In this document: positions 41,322-53,636 of the stretch, piece by piece
Numbering within the stretch: the stretch's first letter is position 1
Layout of the letters: every line of letters starts with the position of its first letter
Assembly: GCF_020181615.1 (NCBI RefSeq)
Contig: NZ_CP084029.1
Coordinates: 2,680,630 to 2,744,629, forward strand
Direction: 5' to 3'
Source of the DNA: [Mycobacterium] crassicus
GTDB lineage: Bacteria > Actinomycetota > Actinomycetes > Mycobacteriales > Mycobacteriaceae
DNA length: 64,000 nt
The notes under the pieces: generated by a model
The model's input: the letters and a program-made list of their open reading frames with translations, nothing else
Databases searched by the model: none
Told to the model about the DNA's origin: nothing
Translations under genes and position numbers: made by a program

Positions 41322-42722
41322 GTGACGATGGATTTTGGGGTGTTGCCTCCGGAAGTGAACTCCGGGCGGATGTATGTGGGGCCGGGATCGTCCCCGATGA
41401 TGGCGGCCGCAGCAGCCTGGGACGGGCTGGCTGCAGAACTGAGTACGGCGGCCGCCAACTACCAGGATGTAATCGCAGAACTGACCGGCCAAGCCTGGCA
41501 GGGCCCGACCGCGACGACGATGGCGGCCGCGGCCGCACCGTATGTGCAGTGGATGGGCACCACGGCCGCCCAAGCCGAGCAGGCCGCCTCCCAGGCCAGA
41601 GCAGCCGCGGCCGCCTACGAAGCGGCACACGCGGCCACGGTGCCACCGCCGGTGATCGCCACTAACCGGACAACCCTGGCAACGCTGGTGGCGACCAACA
41701 TTCTCGGGCAGAACCTGCCCGCGATCGCGGCCAACCAGGCCGAATACGGCGCCATGTGGGCACAGGACGCCGCCGCCATGTACGGCTACGCAGCCGGCTC
41801 GGCGGCCGCAACCACACTCACACCATTCAGCCCACCCCCGCAGAACACCAACCCGGCCGGCAACGCCGACCAAGCGGCCGCCGTCGCCAACGCCGGAACC
41901 TCCACCGGGTCCACGGCCGCCTCCGCACTCGCGACACTGGCTGGGCCGGCAGCGGTACAAGGTGTGGTTCCTGCGCCCATACAGGCCCTGATCGACGGCT
42001 GGCTCGGCTTCACCGGCACACCGCTGATCAGTTCCCTGAACCAACTGGTGGGAAGCGGTGGTCTGACCAGCACCTTGCTGGCGGCACCGATCTGGGACAG
42101 CTCCGCGATGCAGTTCCTGCAGTTCATCGGGATGCTCAACGCCGCCGGCGTCAACGGAGGGGCATGGGGCAATGCAGCAGCCGCTGCAGCGTTGCCGGCC
42201 GCCGCATTGTCGTCCGAGGTATCCGGTGCCGGCCTGGGAGCCACCTTGGCCGGATCCACTGGGCCGATCTCGGCCAGCCTTGGGCAGGCCGCATCGATTC
42301 GGGGGCTGTCGGTGCCACAGTCCTGGGCCGCCGCCCCGGCGGTCTCAGGAACCGCATCCCCCGCGATCCGGCTTGCCTCAGCCACGGCAGTGCCCCATGC
42401 CGGCGGCATGCCCGCGATGGGTGCCCCGTTGATGAGCGGCCTACCCGCCGTCGCCGGCGCCGTCAACGCGCCACAGAACGGCGAGACCCGCTCTCGCTAC
42501 CTGCCTCGGATGACGGTTCTGCCGACGACCGGCGAGAAGTCCGACACCCGCCCGGGCGATACCGACAAATGGGTCTCGGCGAACGAGGCCATTGCCGATG
42601 CCGCGAACAAGCTCACCGACCAAGAACTCCAGGAACGCGATGAGCTGCGTCAAGAGATCGCCGAGTTGGCGTTGGAGCGCGACGCGGTGGCCTTCCTGCT
42701 ACGCGAGGTCAGCCGATCGTGA
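41322..42722 (+). CDS. PPE family protein, SVP subtype (first of three)
   Basis: About 466 residues. The PPE domain is clear: [16 protein letters not shown] at the start, [17 protein letters not shown] (WxG-type turn) and the long helical hairpin. The C-terminal region has [11 protein letters not shown], the GxxSVPxxW motif of the SVP subgroup exported by ESX-5. The start may be GTG 41319, GTG 41322 or ATG 41328; AGATAGGTGG is the only ribosome-binding-like sequence. It ends GTGA, overlapping the next PPE gene by 4 bp. Its first 240 bp are nearly identical to those of the third PPE. Confidence 0.9.
   Translation: MTMDFGVLPPEVNSGRMYVGPGSSPMMAAAAAWDGLAAELSTAAANYQDVIAELTGQAWQGPTATTMAAAAAPYVQWMGTTAAQAEQAASQARAAAAAYEAAHAATVPPPVIATNRTTLATLVATNILGQNLPAIAANQAEYGAMWAQDAAAMYGYAAGSAAATTLTPFSPPPQNTNPAGNADQAAAVANAGTSTGSTAASALATLAGPAAVQGVVPAPIQALIDGWLGFTGTPLISSLNQLVGSGGLTSTLLAAPIWDSSAMQFLQFIGMLNAAGVNGGAWGNAAAAAALPAAALSSEVSGAGLGATLAGSTGPISASLGQAASIRGLSVPQSWAAAPAVSGTASPAIRLASATAVPHAGGMPAMGAPLMSGLPAVAGAVNAPQNGETRSRYLPRMTVLPTTGEKSDTRPGDTDKWVSANEAIADAANKLTDQELQERDELRQEIAELALERDAVAFLLREVSRS
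41328..41567 (+). repeat. Direct repeat shared by PPE genes 1 and 3 (copy 1)
   Basis: This 240-bp stretch and 44143-44382 differ at only about four positions (for example TCGTCC/TCGTCG and GATGTAATCGCA/GAGGTGATCGCG), far closer than either is to the middle PPE gene. It indicates recent duplication or gene conversion. Confidence 0.85.
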
Positions 42723-44137
42723 TTGGAGTCGACTACGCGATGTTGCCGCCGGAGGTGAACTCCGGGTGGATGTACGCCGGGCCCGGTGCGGGGTCGCTGA
42801 TGGCGGCCGCGGCGGCCTGGAGTGGGTTGGCCGCGGAGTTGACCACGGCAACCTCTAACTACCAGGAAGTGGTCGCCGAGCTGGCCGGCGAAGCCTGGCA
42901 GGGCCCGGCCGCGGCGTCGATGGCTGCCGCGGCGGCCCCGTTCGTGCAGTGGATGGGAACGACAGCTGCCCAGGCCGAGCAGGCCGCCACCCAGGCCCGA
43001 GCAGCGGCGGCAGCCTACGAGGCGGCGTTCGCGGCCACTGTGCCACCACCGGTGATCGCCGCCAACCGATCGACGCTGCAGACGCTGATAGCCGGCAACG
43101 TGATGGGGCAGAACACGGCGGCGATCGCGGCTAATCAGGCCGAATACGGCCAGATGTGGGCACAGGACGCCACGGCGATGTACAGCTATGCGAGCGCCTC
43201 GGCGGCCGCGACCACGCTGACACCGTTTAGCCCACCACCGCAGAACAGCAACCCGGCTGGCGAAGCCAACCAGGCGGCCGCGGTCAACCAGGCCGGTAAC
43301 ACGGCGGGATCGTCGACCGCGTCGGCGCTGCAGAACCTCGCCGGCCCGGCCGCAACGCAAGGCGCGGTACCCGGACCCATCCAGTCGCTGATCGACAGCT
43401 GGCTGGGATTCACCGGCACGCCACTGGTCAGTTCGGCCAACCAGCTCGCGGGCAGCTTCGGGATCTCGATGGTCAATTACGGTGCCGGCCCGTTCAACAG
43501 CTCTGCTTTCCAGATGCTCGAGCTGTCAGGGATGCTCGGTGCCGGCGGCGTCAACGGCACCGCGGCGGGTCAGGCGGCAGTCGCGGCGGCACTACCGGCC
43601 GCCGCACTTTCCTCCGAGGTGTCCGGCGCCGGCATGGGAGCCACGCTGGCCGGCGCCTCCAGCCCGGTTTCGGCCAGTGCGGGGCAGGCCCCCTCGGTTC
43701 GTGGACTGTCGGTGCCCCACTCCTGGGCCACCGCCTCCACCGCCGTTGCGGCGAATTCTCCGGCGGCGCTGTACTCCGCCGCGGCATTGCCGAGTGCGGA
43801 TGTGAACGGTGTGCCGGCGACAACGGCGATGCGGACCGGTGGCCTCTCGGGCGACCGGCCACTGATAGCCGGTGTCGTGAACTCGCCGAAAAAGGGCGGT
43901 TCCAAGTCCCGGTTCAAGACTCGGGCGCGAGGAACTGCTCCGGTAGCCGGCAAGTCCGGTGCATATCAAGGGACGGCCGACCGTTGGGTGCAGCCGAGTT
44001 CGCGTACCGCGGCTGTAGCCAGCTCACTGAGCAGCCATGAGCGCCGCGAACTGGAGGGGTTACGCAGCGCCGTCGGGGATTTGACCAAGGAGCGCGATGC
44101 GGCAGCACGCCTGATCAGAAAGGAATTTAGGGCATGA
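42719..44137 (+). CDS. PPE family protein, SVP subtype (second of three)
   Basis: 472 residues from a GTG that overlaps the preceding stop (GTGA). N-terminus [16 protein letters not shown], WxG segment [18 protein letters not shown]-terminal [11 protein letters not shown], and a coiled-coil-like basic tail ([20 protein letters not shown]). Same architecture as its neighbours but clearly diverged. It overlaps the third PPE by 4 bp (ATGA). Probably secreted or surface-bound through ESX-5. Confidence 0.9.
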   Translation: MIGVDYAMLPPEVNSGWMYAGPGAGSLMAAAAAWSGLAAELTTATSNYQEVVAELAGEAWQGPAAASMAAAAAPFVQWMGTTAAQAEQAATQARAAAAAYEAAFAATVPPPVIAANRSTLQTLIAGNVMGQNTAAIAANQAEYGQMWAQDATAMYSYASASAAATTLTPFSPPPQNSNPAGEANQAAAVNQAGNTAGSSTASALQNLAGPAATQGAVPGPIQSLIDSWLGFTGTPLVSSANQLAGSFGISMVNYGAGPFNSSAFQMLELSGMLGAGGVNGTAAGQAAVAAALPAAALSSEVSGAGMGATLAGASSPVSASAGQAPSVRGLSVPHSWATASTAVAANSPAALYSAAALPSADVNGVPATTAMRTGGLSGDRPLIAGVVNSPKKGGSKSRFKTRARGTAPVAGKSGAYQGTADRWVQPSSRTAAVASSLSSHERRELEGLRSAVGDLTKERDAAARLIRKEFRA

Positions 44138-45334
44138 GCCTGATGGATTTTGGGGTGTTGCCTCCGGAAGTGAACTCCGGGCGGATGTATGTGGGGCCGG
44201 GATCGTCGCCGATGATGGCGGCCGCAGCAGCCTGGGACGGGCTGGCTGCAGAACTGAGTACGGCGGCCGCCAACTACCAGGAGGTGATCGCGGAACTGAC
44301 CGGCCAAGCCTGGCAGGGCCCGACCGCGACGACGATGGCGGCCGCGGCCGCACCGTATGTGCAGTGGATGGGCACCACGGCCGGCCAACCAGGCCGAATA
44401 CGGCGCCATGTGGGCACAGGACGCCGCCGCCATGTACGGCTACGCAGCCGGCTCGGCGGCCGCAACCACACTCACACCGTTCAACCCGCCACCACAAAGC
44501 ACCAACACCGCCGGCGAAAGCAACCAAGCAGCCGCCGTCAGCCAAAGCGCCGGTCAAGCGGCGGGTAATTCGGCTCAGAGCATCTGGGACCAGATCCTGA
44601 ACTTCAACCTGGCGGAAACGCAGCTCGGCAAGGACTTCCTGGCATTGAACGGGTCGTTCTCGGGGGCGCAAGCGGTTATCGGTGGACTCGGCTATACCGC
44701 TTCCGGTTCCATGTTCACCATCGTGCCCGGCGTGAACGCGGCCATCACGGCATCGTCGGCGATGACATCGGCCATGTCGGCGGCCGGTGTGGTACCGGTC
44801 AGTGCGGTGACCACGCTTCCCGAAATGGGGACGATGGGCGCGAGCCTGGTGGGATCATCCGGGGTCGGCAGCTCAGCGCTGGCGGGCCTGGGCCGGGCCG
44901 GTTCGGTCGGCGGGCTCACCGTACCGCCGACCTGGGGTGCGGCAGCCTCACCACTGGCCGCCGCGTCGTCGAATGTGCGGCTTGCCTCGGCAGCGGTACC
45001 CATGGGCGGCCTCGGCGGCGGCATGCCTGCGGCGCCAGGAGGATTCATGGGCGGGATGCCCATGCTCGCCGGCGCCGTCAATGCACCGCGCAGTGGCGAA
45101 TCCGGCTCCCGATCCGGCCCACGGCTCAAGGTGCTCCCAGAGCTGGGTGGTCAGGCCGCGGAGGAACCCTCGAACCGTTGGGCAACGCCGTCCCAACCGG
45201 CCGCGAGCAGTGCGACCAGATTCACCGAGCGCGACGAGCTCAAAGAGCTTCGCAAGGTGGCTGCCGACTTGGTCAAGGAACGGGACATACTCCACCGGTC
45301 TGCGGTCGCACTACTCAAAGACGTCTCGAACTAG
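44134..45334 (+). pseudogene. PPE gene (third) broken by an out-of-frame deletion
   Basis: Starts [19 protein letters not shown] and stays parallel to the first PPE until GTT at about 44380, where roughly 161 bp present in PPE 1 are missing between two copies of a CGGCC-type repeat. The frame then shifts ([11 protein letters not shown]). The original frame resumes one step over as [20 protein letters not shown] and continues to a normal end with [11 protein letters not shown], a variant of the SVP motif. The lost part is the tip of the PPE helical domain. The downstream half has no plausible start of its own, so the gene is very likely inactive unless this is a sequencing error. Confidence 0.8.
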
Positions 45335-45359
45335 GGGCCATCGTGATGCCAGCCCGAAA

Positions 45360-45393
45360 CACTCAGGAGCCGCAATGAATCGGCTCCTGAGTG
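45360..45393 (+). terminator. Hairpin between the PPE genes and the PE gene
   Basis: CACTCAGGAGCCG (45360-45372) pairs perfectly with CGGCTCCTGAGTG (45381-45393), with an 8-nt loop. No T-run. It separates the PPE triplet from the PE-Esx genes. Confidence 0.7.
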
Positions 45394-45484
45394 CGGGTGT
45401 CCCGGCCCGTCCGCCTCCCAGTCGCTCGGCCAACCGGGTGTTGCGAAACAAGCCAGAAAAACCAATTGAGAGAGGGGAACCCAC

Positions 45485-45784
45485 ATGTCATTCGTGACGA
45501 CACAGCCGGAGGATCTCAACTTCGCCGCCGGCCGCCTGATGGGCATCGGCACCTCGGTCAACGCCGAGAACGCGGGTGCCGCCGGCCCGACCACCGGGGT
45601 GATTCCCGCTGCCGGTGACCAGGTTTCGGCGCTTACTGCTGCGCAGTTCGCCGCGCACGCCAAGGTCTACCAAACCGTCAGTGCACAGGCCAAGGCGATA
45701 CACGATCAGTTCGTCCACATGCTGGCGACCAGTGCCGGCTCGTACGAACTCACCGAGGCGGCAAACGCCGCGTCAGCAGGTTAA
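45485..45784 (+). CDS. PE family protein
   Basis: 99 residues, PE domain only: MSFVTTQPEDLNFAAGRLMG, then two helices, with the type VII secretion signal YxxxE at Tyr87-Glu91 (SYELTEAANAA). ATG 45485 with GAGAGGGGAA upstream. PE proteins form heterodimers with PPE partners; the partner is probably one of the PPE genes just upstream, although the usual order is PE before PPE. Followed at 111 bp by the Esx pair. Confidence 0.9.
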   Translation: MSFVTTQPEDLNFAAGRLMGIGTSVNAENAGAAGPTTGVIPAAGDQVSALTAAQFAAHAKVYQTVSAQAKAIHDQFVHMLATSAGSYELTEAANAASAG

Positions 45785-45895
45785 GGGGGCGCCATTCGGA
45801 TCAATCTCCGTCCAGCCGACTGCCTCGTGCAGGACTGCACCAACCCGGCGCAGGGCCTTGGATACACCACTCACCAATGAACAGGAGCTAGAAAT

Positions 45896-46192
45896 ATGAC
45901 TACGCGTTTTATGACGGACCCGGACGCGATGCGTGCGATGGCGGGTCGTTTCGATGTCCACGCCCAGACGGTCGAGGACGAGTCGCGACGCATGTGGGCG
46001 TCCTCGACGAACATCTCGGGTGCGGGCTGGGGTGGTCTGGCCGAGCGGACCTCGATGGACACCATGGGTCAGATGCAGACCGCGTTCCGCAACATCGTGA
46101 CCATGCTGCACGGTGTGCGTGATGGTCTGATCCGCGACGCCAACCACTACGAGAGCCAGGAAGCTGCCTCCCAGCAGATCCTGGGCAGCTAG
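45896..46192 (+). CDS. WXG100 protein, EsxK/EsxP-like (CFP-10-type partner)
   Basis: 98 residues; helix-turn-helix hairpin with WxG at Trp45-Gly47 (GAGWGGLAE) and a C-terminal YxxxE secretion signal at Tyr85-Glu89 ([13 protein letters not shown]). Closely resembles the EsxK/J/P group of ESX-5-associated proteins. ATG 45896 with ACAGGAGC upstream. 18 bp before its partner gene. Confidence 0.93.
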   Translation: MTTRFMTDPDAMRAMAGRFDVHAQTVEDESRRMWASSTNISGAGWGGLAERTSMDTMGQMQTAFRNIVTMLHGVRDGLIRDANHYESQEAASQQILGS

Positions 46193-46210
46193 CAGAAAAG
46201 GAATCGAGCT

Positions 46211-46495
46211 ATGTCGATCAATTACCAGTTCGGTGATGTCAACGCTCACGGTGCGCTGATCCGCGCCCAGGCGGCCTCGTTGGAGGCTGAGCACCAGGCG
46301 ATCGTGCACGATGTGCTCGCTGCCGGTGACTTCTGGGGTGGTTCGGGTTCGGTGGCCTGCCAGGAGTTCGTGTCCCAGTTGGGCCGCAACTTCGCGGTGA
46401 TCTACGAGCAGGCCAACGCTCACGGTCAGAAGGTGCAGACCGCCGGTAACAACATGGCCAACACCGACGCCTCCGTCGGCTCCAGCTGGGCCTGA
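46211..46495 (+). CDS. WXG100 protein, EsxL/EsxN-like (ESAT-6-type partner)
   Basis: 94 residues beginning MSINYQFGDVNAHGALIRAQ, the hallmark of the EsxL/N/I (Mtb9.9) family, with WGG at Trp42-Gly44. Forms the secreted heterodimer with the preceding Esx protein. Good AAAAGGAATCG site. Followed by a 17-bp stem terminator. Confidence 0.94.
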   Translation: MSINYQFGDVNAHGALIRAQAASLEAEHQAIVHDVLAAGDFWGGSGSVACQEFVSQLGRNFAVIYEQANAHGQKVQTAGNNMANTDASVGSSWA

Positions 46496-46511
46496 CAACA
46501 CCAGACTCGAA

Positions 46512-46549
46512 CAAGAACCGGCGCAGCCACCAGGCTGCGCCGGTTCTTG
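46512..46549. terminator. Bidirectional terminator between esx pair and nusB
   Basis: CAAGAACCGGCGCAGCC (46512-46528) and GGCTGCGCCGGTTCTTG (46533-46549) form a perfect 17-bp stem with an ACCA loop between two convergent genes. Confidence 0.88.
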
Positions 46550-46559
46550 CGTTACGCGA

Positions 46560-47132
46560 CTACGACTCGGAGTCGTCCTCGTTCTTCGATGGGGCGTCCT
46601 CCGAGGGGGCGTCTGACTCCAGGGGCGGTACCGCCTCCCGGACCGCCTGCGATGCCGCCCGCAATTGAGGCGTCACCAGCATCACCTGACCCAGCACGCC
46701 GTTGACGAAGCCCGGCGACTCGTCGGTGGACAGCTCCTTGGCCAACTTCACCGCCTCGTCGACGGCGACCGGCTCCGGCACATCCTCGGCGTGCAGCAGC
46801 TCCCAGATCGCCACCCGCAGGATGGCCCGGTCGACCGCCGGCAGGCGCTCCAGTTTCCAGCCCTGTAGGTGCGACGTGATCAGGTCGTCGATATGGGCGC
46901 CGTGGGCGGCCACACCATTGGCCACCGTGACGGTGTACGGGTGCAGCGGCGCCACATCCGGCTGCTCGGCGGCCAGCGCGGTCCTCAGCTCCGCGCCCTG
47001 AGCCGGCGTCAGCCCCCGGGCCTCCGACTCGAACAGCAGGTCGACCGCGCGTTTGCGGGCCAGGTGACGCCCTTTAACGGCACGTGCTGCACGCGCGGGC
47101 GGCGCCCATTCACCATCCCCACCGGCGGGCAT
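46560..47132 (-). CDS. nusB: Transcription antitermination protein NusB
   Basis: About 190 residues; binds boxA RNA with NusE in rRNA antitermination. Conserved RNA-binding start [20 protein letters not shown], core [20 protein letters not shown] and [20 protein letters not shown]. The start may be ATG 47130-47132 or TTG 47136-47138, the latter overlapping the efp stop. The acidic C-terminal tail is longer than in E. coli, as in other mycobacteria. Follows efp closely. Confidence 0.94.
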   Translation of the reverse strand: MPAGGDGEWAPPARAARAVKGRHLARKRAVDLLFESEARGLTPAQGAELRTALAAEQPDVAPLHPYTVTVANGVAAHGAHIDDLITSHLQGWKLERLPAVDRAILRVAIWELLHAEDVPEPVAVDEAVKLAKELSTDESPGFVNGVLGQVMLVTPQLRAASQAVREAVPPLESDAPSEDAPSKNEDDSES

Positions 47133-47134
47133 GG

Positions 47135-47698
47135 TCAAGAGTTGACCCGTCCCAGGTAGCCGCCGTCGCGGGTGTCGACCTTCAGCTTGTCACCGGTGTT
47201 GATGAACAGCGGCACGTTGATCTGAGCACCGGTCTCCATCGTGGCCGGCTTGGTGCCCGCACTGGACCGGTCACCCTGCAGGCCCGGCTCGGTGTGGGTG
47301 ACCTCGAGCTCGACGCTGACCGGCAACTCCAGGTACAGCGGCACCCCGTTGTGGAAGGCGATCTGCACCAGCATGCTCTCCAGCAGGTAGTTCGCCGCGT
47401 CGCCGACCAGCGACTCGGGCAGCGGGTGCTGCTCGTAGTCCTCGCTGTCCATGAACACGAAGTCGTTGCCGTCGCGGTATAGGTAGGTGGCGTCCCGGCG
47501 GTCCACGGTGGCGGTCTCCACCTTCACACCGGCGTTGTAGGTCTTGTCGACAACCTTGCCCGACACCACGTTCTTGAGCTTGGTGCGCACAAAGGCCGGA
47601 CCCTTGCCCGGCTTGACGTGCTGAAATTCGGTGATCTGCCACAACTGGCCGTCGATCACCAGCACCAGCCCGTTTTTGAAGTCAGCGGTTGAAGCCAC
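47135..47698 (-). CDS. efp: Elongation factor P
   Basis: 187 residues; relieves ribosome stalling at polyproline. N-terminal KOW-like domain with the LVLIVDGQLW...[10 protein letters not shown] loop (the Lys in PGKGP is the usual modification site), and two OB domains. Full length. Between pepQ (15 bp) and nusB (overlapping or 2 bp). Confidence 0.96.
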   Translation of the reverse strand: MASTADFKNGLVLVIDGQLWQITEFQHVKPGKGPAFVRTKLKNVVSGKVVDKTYNAGVKVETATVDRRDATYLYRDGNDFVFMDSEDYEQHPLPESLVGDAANYLLESMLVQIAFHNGVPLYLELPVSVELEVTHTEPGLQGDRSSAGTKPATMETGAQINVPLFINTGDKLKVDTRDGGYLGRVNS

Positions 47699-47713
47699 GG
47701 TCGTTCACGTCTC

Positions 47714-48829
47714 CTAGAGAATGGTCAGTTCCTTGGGGAACCGAGTCAGCAAGTCCGGGGCTTGCCCGGCAGTATCAGCGACCACAAGCGTGTCCTCGAT
47801 TCGGACGCCGCCACGATCAGCCAGATAGACGCCGGGCTCAACAGTCACCACAGCACCGGCAAGTAGTGTACCGTCGGCCGCCGCGTTGATTCCCGGCGCT
47901 TCGTGGATCCGCAGGCCCACCCCGTGCCCCAGCCCGTGTCCGAAGGTCTCCCCGTACCCGGCATCGGCGATCACCGTACGTGCCGCGGTATCGACATCAC
48001 GCAACCCGACACCGGGTTGCAGCGCCTCGCAGCCGGCGCGCTGGGCAGCCGCGACCACCTGGTAGATCTCCCGCTGCCAGTCGGCGGCGGGCCCCAACAC
48101 GAAGGTGCGGGTCATGTCGGAGTGGTAGCCGGCCACCAGTGCGCCGAAGTCGATCTTGACGAAGTCACCGGCGGCAAGCACTGCGTCGGTGGGCCGGTGA
48201 TGCGGGATCGCCGAGTTCGCGCCTGCCGCCACGATCGTCTCGAATGACGCGTCGTCGGCGCCGTGGTCGAGCATCAGGGCTTCCAGTTCCCGGCGGACCT
48301 CACGCTCGGTGCGGCCCGGCCGCAGGCCGTCGTGCCCCACCAGATCGCTCAGCGCGGCGTCGGCGGCTTCGCAGGCCAGTCGCAGCAGCGCCACCTCCCC
48401 GGCGTCCTTGACCTCGCGCAGCGCCTCGACCGTGCCCGAGGCGCGCACCAACTCGGTGCCGTCGGCCGCAGCGGCGCACAACGTGTCGAATCCGTCCACG
48501 GTGACCACATGGCCCTCGAAACCCAGCCGGTGTGTCCCGGCCGCCTTCCCGACGAAAGCCCGTGCGACGAGATGCGTCGCCCCGGCACGCTCGATCGCAA
48601 CCTGCAGGTCAGGGGCCTGCCGGGCGGCCTGCGTGCGGTACCGGCCGTCGGTTGCCAGCACAGCGGGGCGGTCGTCGGCCCATTCATCGGAGTAGACCAG
48701 CAGGGCGCCGGCCGACCCGGTGAAACCGGACAGATAGCGGACGTTGACCAGATCTGTGACCAGCATCGCGTCCAGGCCGGCCGCACCGATGGCGGCGCTC
48801 AGACGCGCCCTACGGGAGCAATGTGTCAC
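47714..48829 (-). CDS. pepQ: Xaa-Pro dipeptidase / aminopeptidase P family
   Basis: 371 residues. The pita-bread metallopeptidase domain shows all five metal ligands: Asp in KIDFGALVAGYHSD (two Asp), His in GHGLGHGVGL, Glu in TVEPGVYL and Glu in RIEDT. The creatinase N-domain precedes it. It cleaves X-Pro dipeptides in the cytoplasm. Adjacent to efp, the classic mycobacterial and general bacterial pairing. Confidence 0.93.
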   Translation of the reverse strand: MTHCSRRARLSAAIGAAGLDAMLVTDLVNVRYLSGFTGSAGALLVYSDEWADDRPAVLATDGRYRTQAARQAPDLQVAIERAGATHLVARAFVGKAAGTHRLGFEGHVVTVDGFDTLCAAAADGTELVRASGTVEALREVKDAGEVALLRLACEAADAALSDLVGHDGLRPGRTEREVRRELEALMLDHGADDASFETIVAAGANSAIPHHRPTDAVLAAGDFVKIDFGALVAGYHSDMTRTFVLGPAADWQREIYQVVAAAQRAGCEALQPGVGLRDVDTAARTVIADAGYGETFGHGLGHGVGLRIHEAPGINAAADGTLLAGAVVTVEPGVYLADRGGVRIEDTLVVADTAGQAPDLLTRFPKELTIL

Positions 48830-48862
48830 GCGGTGTGACGGTACTCGCTACGCTGTGGCCCC

Positions 48863-49540
48863 ATGAGCAAGTGGTTTCTTCGCGGGTTGGTCTTCGCTGC
48901 GCTGATGGTTGTCATCCGCCTGATCCAAGGTGTGCTGATCAATGCGTTCGAGGCGCAGGCGGGCCTGATCAGTTTGGCGCTGGTGATCCTGTTCGTGATT
49001 CCGGTGTTGGTGTGGGGTAATTCCGACGGCCGCGCCGACGCCACCGCCAACCCCGATCCGGACCGGCGCGACGACCTGGCCATGACGTGGCTGGGTGCCG
49101 GACTGGTCGCCGGGCTGCTGAGCGGCCTGGTGTGCTGGATCGTCGCGCTGGTCGACAAGGCGCTCTACGTCAGCACGTTCTTCAATGAGCTGACCAGTTT
49201 CGCGGCGTTCACCGCGCTGCTGGTGTTCGTACCCGCAGTGGCCGCGGTGTCGCTCGGACGCCGTCGCGTCGACCGGAACTACGCCAAGATGCCGCAGCAC
49301 CACCACGGTCTGGCCGCCCAGGGTCAGGCTCAACCCGCAACCGATGTGTTCGCGACGGTGGGTGCCGCCCCGTTGGCCGCCGAGGTGGCGACCCAGGCCG
49401 ACGCCGCCACCACCGACACTGGTGCGACGCTGGCCGACCCGGGCGCGGGTTTCACCACCGAGGAGGTCCCGGCCGACAGCGCGGCGACCACCGAGATTCC
49501 CGCGGTCGACGAGGGCGGCCCGGAGAACCAGGGCAACTAA
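48863..49540 (+). CDS. Conserved membrane protein (Rv2536 type)
   Basis: 225 residues with about four transmembrane helices: residues 5-25, 34-51 (LISLALVILFVIPVLVWG), 74-95 and 108-128. A long soluble, Ala/Thr/Asp-rich, disordered C-terminal tail of about 85 residues follows. Unknown function. It is a plus-strand gene between the divergent pepQ and the convergent aroQ, the same position as Rv2536 in M. tuberculosis. Confidence 0.85.
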   Translation: MSKWFLRGLVFAALMVVIRLIQGVLINAFEAQAGLISLALVILFVIPVLVWGNSDGRADATANPDPDRRDDLAMTWLGAGLVAGLLSGLVCWIVALVDKALYVSTFFNELTSFAAFTALLVFVPAVAAVSLGRRRVDRNYAKMPQHHHGLAAQGQAQPATDVFATVGAAPLAAEVATQADAATTDTGATLADPGAGFTTEEVPADSAATTEIPAVDEGGPENQGN

Positions 49541-49546
49541 GTCGGC

Positions 49547-51707
<2,161 letters not shown>

Positions 51708-51710
51708 GGC

Positions 51711-52928
51711 CTACCCCGATGCCCGGGCCTGGTCGTCCACCGGCCCGCGGTCGGCCACCGAACGCAGGTACGCGTCGATGTTGCGCCGAGTTTCGGTCAG
51801 CGAGTCCCCGCCGAACTTGACCAGCGCGGCACGCGCCACCACCAACGCCACCATGGCCTCGGCGACCACGCCGGCGGCGGGCACCGCGCACACATCGGAG
51901 CGCTGATGGATCGCGACGGCTTCCTCGCCGGTCGCCATGTCGACGGTGGCCAGGGCCCGGGGAACGGTGGAGATCGGCTTCATCGCCGCCCGCACCCGCA
52001 GCGGCTGGCCGTTGGTCATCCCGCCCTCCAGGCCGCCGGCCCGGTTGGTGGAGCGCACCACGCCGTCGGGACCGGGGTACATCTCGTCATGGGCCGCGCT
52101 GCCGCGCCGGCGAGCGGTGGTGAAGCCGTCACCGATCTCGACGCCCTTGATCGCCTGGATGCCCATGATCGCGGCGGCCAGTTGGCTGTCCAGTCGGTCA
52201 TCGCCACTGATGAACGAACCCAGACCGATCGGCAGTCCGGAGACGACCACCTCCACCACACCGCCCAAGGTGTCGCCGTCGGCCTTGGCCGCCTCGATCT
52301 CGGCGATCATCGATTCCTGGGCGCCCGCGTCGAAGGCACGCACCGGGCTCGCATCGATTCCGGGCAGATCCTCGGGCTGCGGCACCGGACCTTCGTAGGG
52401 GTCGGAGGCACCGATCGAGATCACGTGCGAGATCACCTGCACGCCAAGCGCCTGGTCGAGAAAGGCACGCGCGACGGTGCCGGCGGTGACCCGGGCGGCA
52501 GTCTCGCGCGCACTGGCCCGCTCCAGCACCGGCCGAGCGTCGTCGAATCCGTACTTGAGCATGCCGGCGTAGTCGGCGTGGCCGGGCCGCGGGCGGGTCA
52601 GCGGCGCATTGCGGGCCCCGCCCTCGCTCTCGAGGACGGCCGGATCCACCGGGTCGGTGGACATCACCGTTTCCCACTTGGGCCATTCGGTGTTGCCGAT
52701 CTCGACCGCGATCGGGCCGCCCAGGGTCAGGCCGTGGCGTACGCCGGACAGCACCGTGACCGCGTCGGCCTCGAACTTCATCCGGGCGCCGCGACCGTAA
52801 CCCAGACGGCGACGGGCCAACTGGGCCGCGATGTCATCCGAGGTAACGGCCACTCCGGCGACCATGCCCTCGACCATGGCGACCAGCGCACGACCATGTG
52901 ATTCCCCGGCGGTTATCCAACGCAACAC
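51711..52928 (-). CDS. aroC: Chorismate synthase
   Basis: 405 residues from GTG 52926-52928 ([16 protein letters not shown]), matching the M. tuberculosis start; ATG 52935-52937 would add three residues but leaves no room for the ribosome binding site GGGAAG. FMN-dependent last step to chorismate. Signatures [26 protein letters not shown] and [16 protein letters not shown] are present. First gene of the aro operon in this window; called aroF in M. tuberculosis. Confidence 0.96.
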   Translation of the reverse strand: MLRWITAGESHGRALVAMVEGMVAGVAVTSDDIAAQLARRRLGYGRGARMKFEADAVTVLSGVRHGLTLGGPIAVEIGNTEWPKWETVMSTDPVDPAVLESEGGARNAPLTRPRPGHADYAGMLKYGFDDARPVLERASARETAARVTAGTVARAFLDQALGVQVISHVISIGASDPYEGPVPQPEDLPGIDASPVRAFDAGAQESMIAEIEAAKADGDTLGGVVEVVVSGLPIGLGSFISGDDRLDSQLAAAIMGIQAIKGVEIGDGFTTARRRGSAAHDEMYPGPDGVVRSTNRAGGLEGGMTNGQPLRVRAAMKPISTVPRALATVDMATGEEAVAIHQRSDVCAVPAAGVVAEAMVALVVARAALVKFGGDSLTETRRNIDAYLRSVADRGPVDDQARASG

Positions 52929-53050
52929 GTGTCCCATCTTCCCATGCCGGTCTGGACCACCCGGGCTTGGAGGACTTTACGGCTGCGCATACGGACGACT
53001 CAGTATGGCGACAACCGGTAATCGATCCGGCTCGTCACCCCAACGGGGGT

Positions 53051-53455
53051 TCAGGAGCCGTTTTTGAGGATCAGGTAGGTGACCGCATCGGGGCCGTTAC
53101 TGGGCGAAGTCACCGCTTTGAGCTGGCTGCCCACGTTACCGACGACACCGTCGAGAATCCGATCGAAGTCATTGGCGGAGGTCTCCGGGTCGATCAGCAC
53201 CAGCGGCGATTCGCCGGGAGCGACGGACGAGGCCGGGTCCAGCAGGTATCCACCGAACGAGTCGGCATTGCCGGCCGAGGTCTGCGCGAACAGGTCCAGC
53301 CACTGCACCGTCGCGTCATTACCCTCGGCGCTGGACAGCTGAATAGCCGGAACCTGCACGTCAGGCAGGGATGGCGAGGTCATGTCGGTGGCAAGCACCG
53401 CGCCCCCTATGACGACCGCGACAGCGGTCACACCCCCAATTACTGCTCGCTTCAC
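53051..53455 (-). CDS. Exported or membrane-anchored protein of unknown function
   Basis: About 134 residues from GTG 53453-53455 (upstream GTGs at 53459-53464 are alternatives; GAGGGGG precedes them). Basic start VKRAV, then a hydrophobic segment (IGGVTAVAVVIGGAVLATDM) that is a signal anchor or signal peptide. The rest (ATVQWLDLFAQTSAGNADSF ... DRILDGVVGNVGSQLKAV) shows no motif that I know. It sits between aroC and the prepilin-peptidase gene on the same strand. Confidence 0.65.
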   Translation of the reverse strand: MKRAVIGGVTAVAVVIGGAVLATDMTSPSLPDVQVPAIQLSSAEGNDATVQWLDLFAQTSAGNADSFGGYLLDPASSVAPGESPLVLIDPETSANDFDRILDGVVGNVGSQLKAVTSPSNGPDAVTYLILKNGS

Positions 53456-53636
53456 GGTCACCACCCCCTCGTGGTCATACTCAGCGTTACACCCGCCAGC
53501 ACAGCTCAATGTTCCAATATTACCTAATAACGGACTGAGTGGCAAACGAATTCTGGCAAGGGTAACCACGGCGTTAACATTTATTCGCTGATCTCCGCAC
53601 CGGTGCCCACCTGCGGGCCTGTCCCCCGCGGCATCC

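Noticed and set aside
44357..45334. Intact 325-residue PPE-like gene starting inside the third PPE
   Set aside because: The proposed start (MCSGWAPRP) is an out-of-frame reading of a conserved PPE segment and has no ribosome binding site; the frame is the second half of a frameshifted gene.
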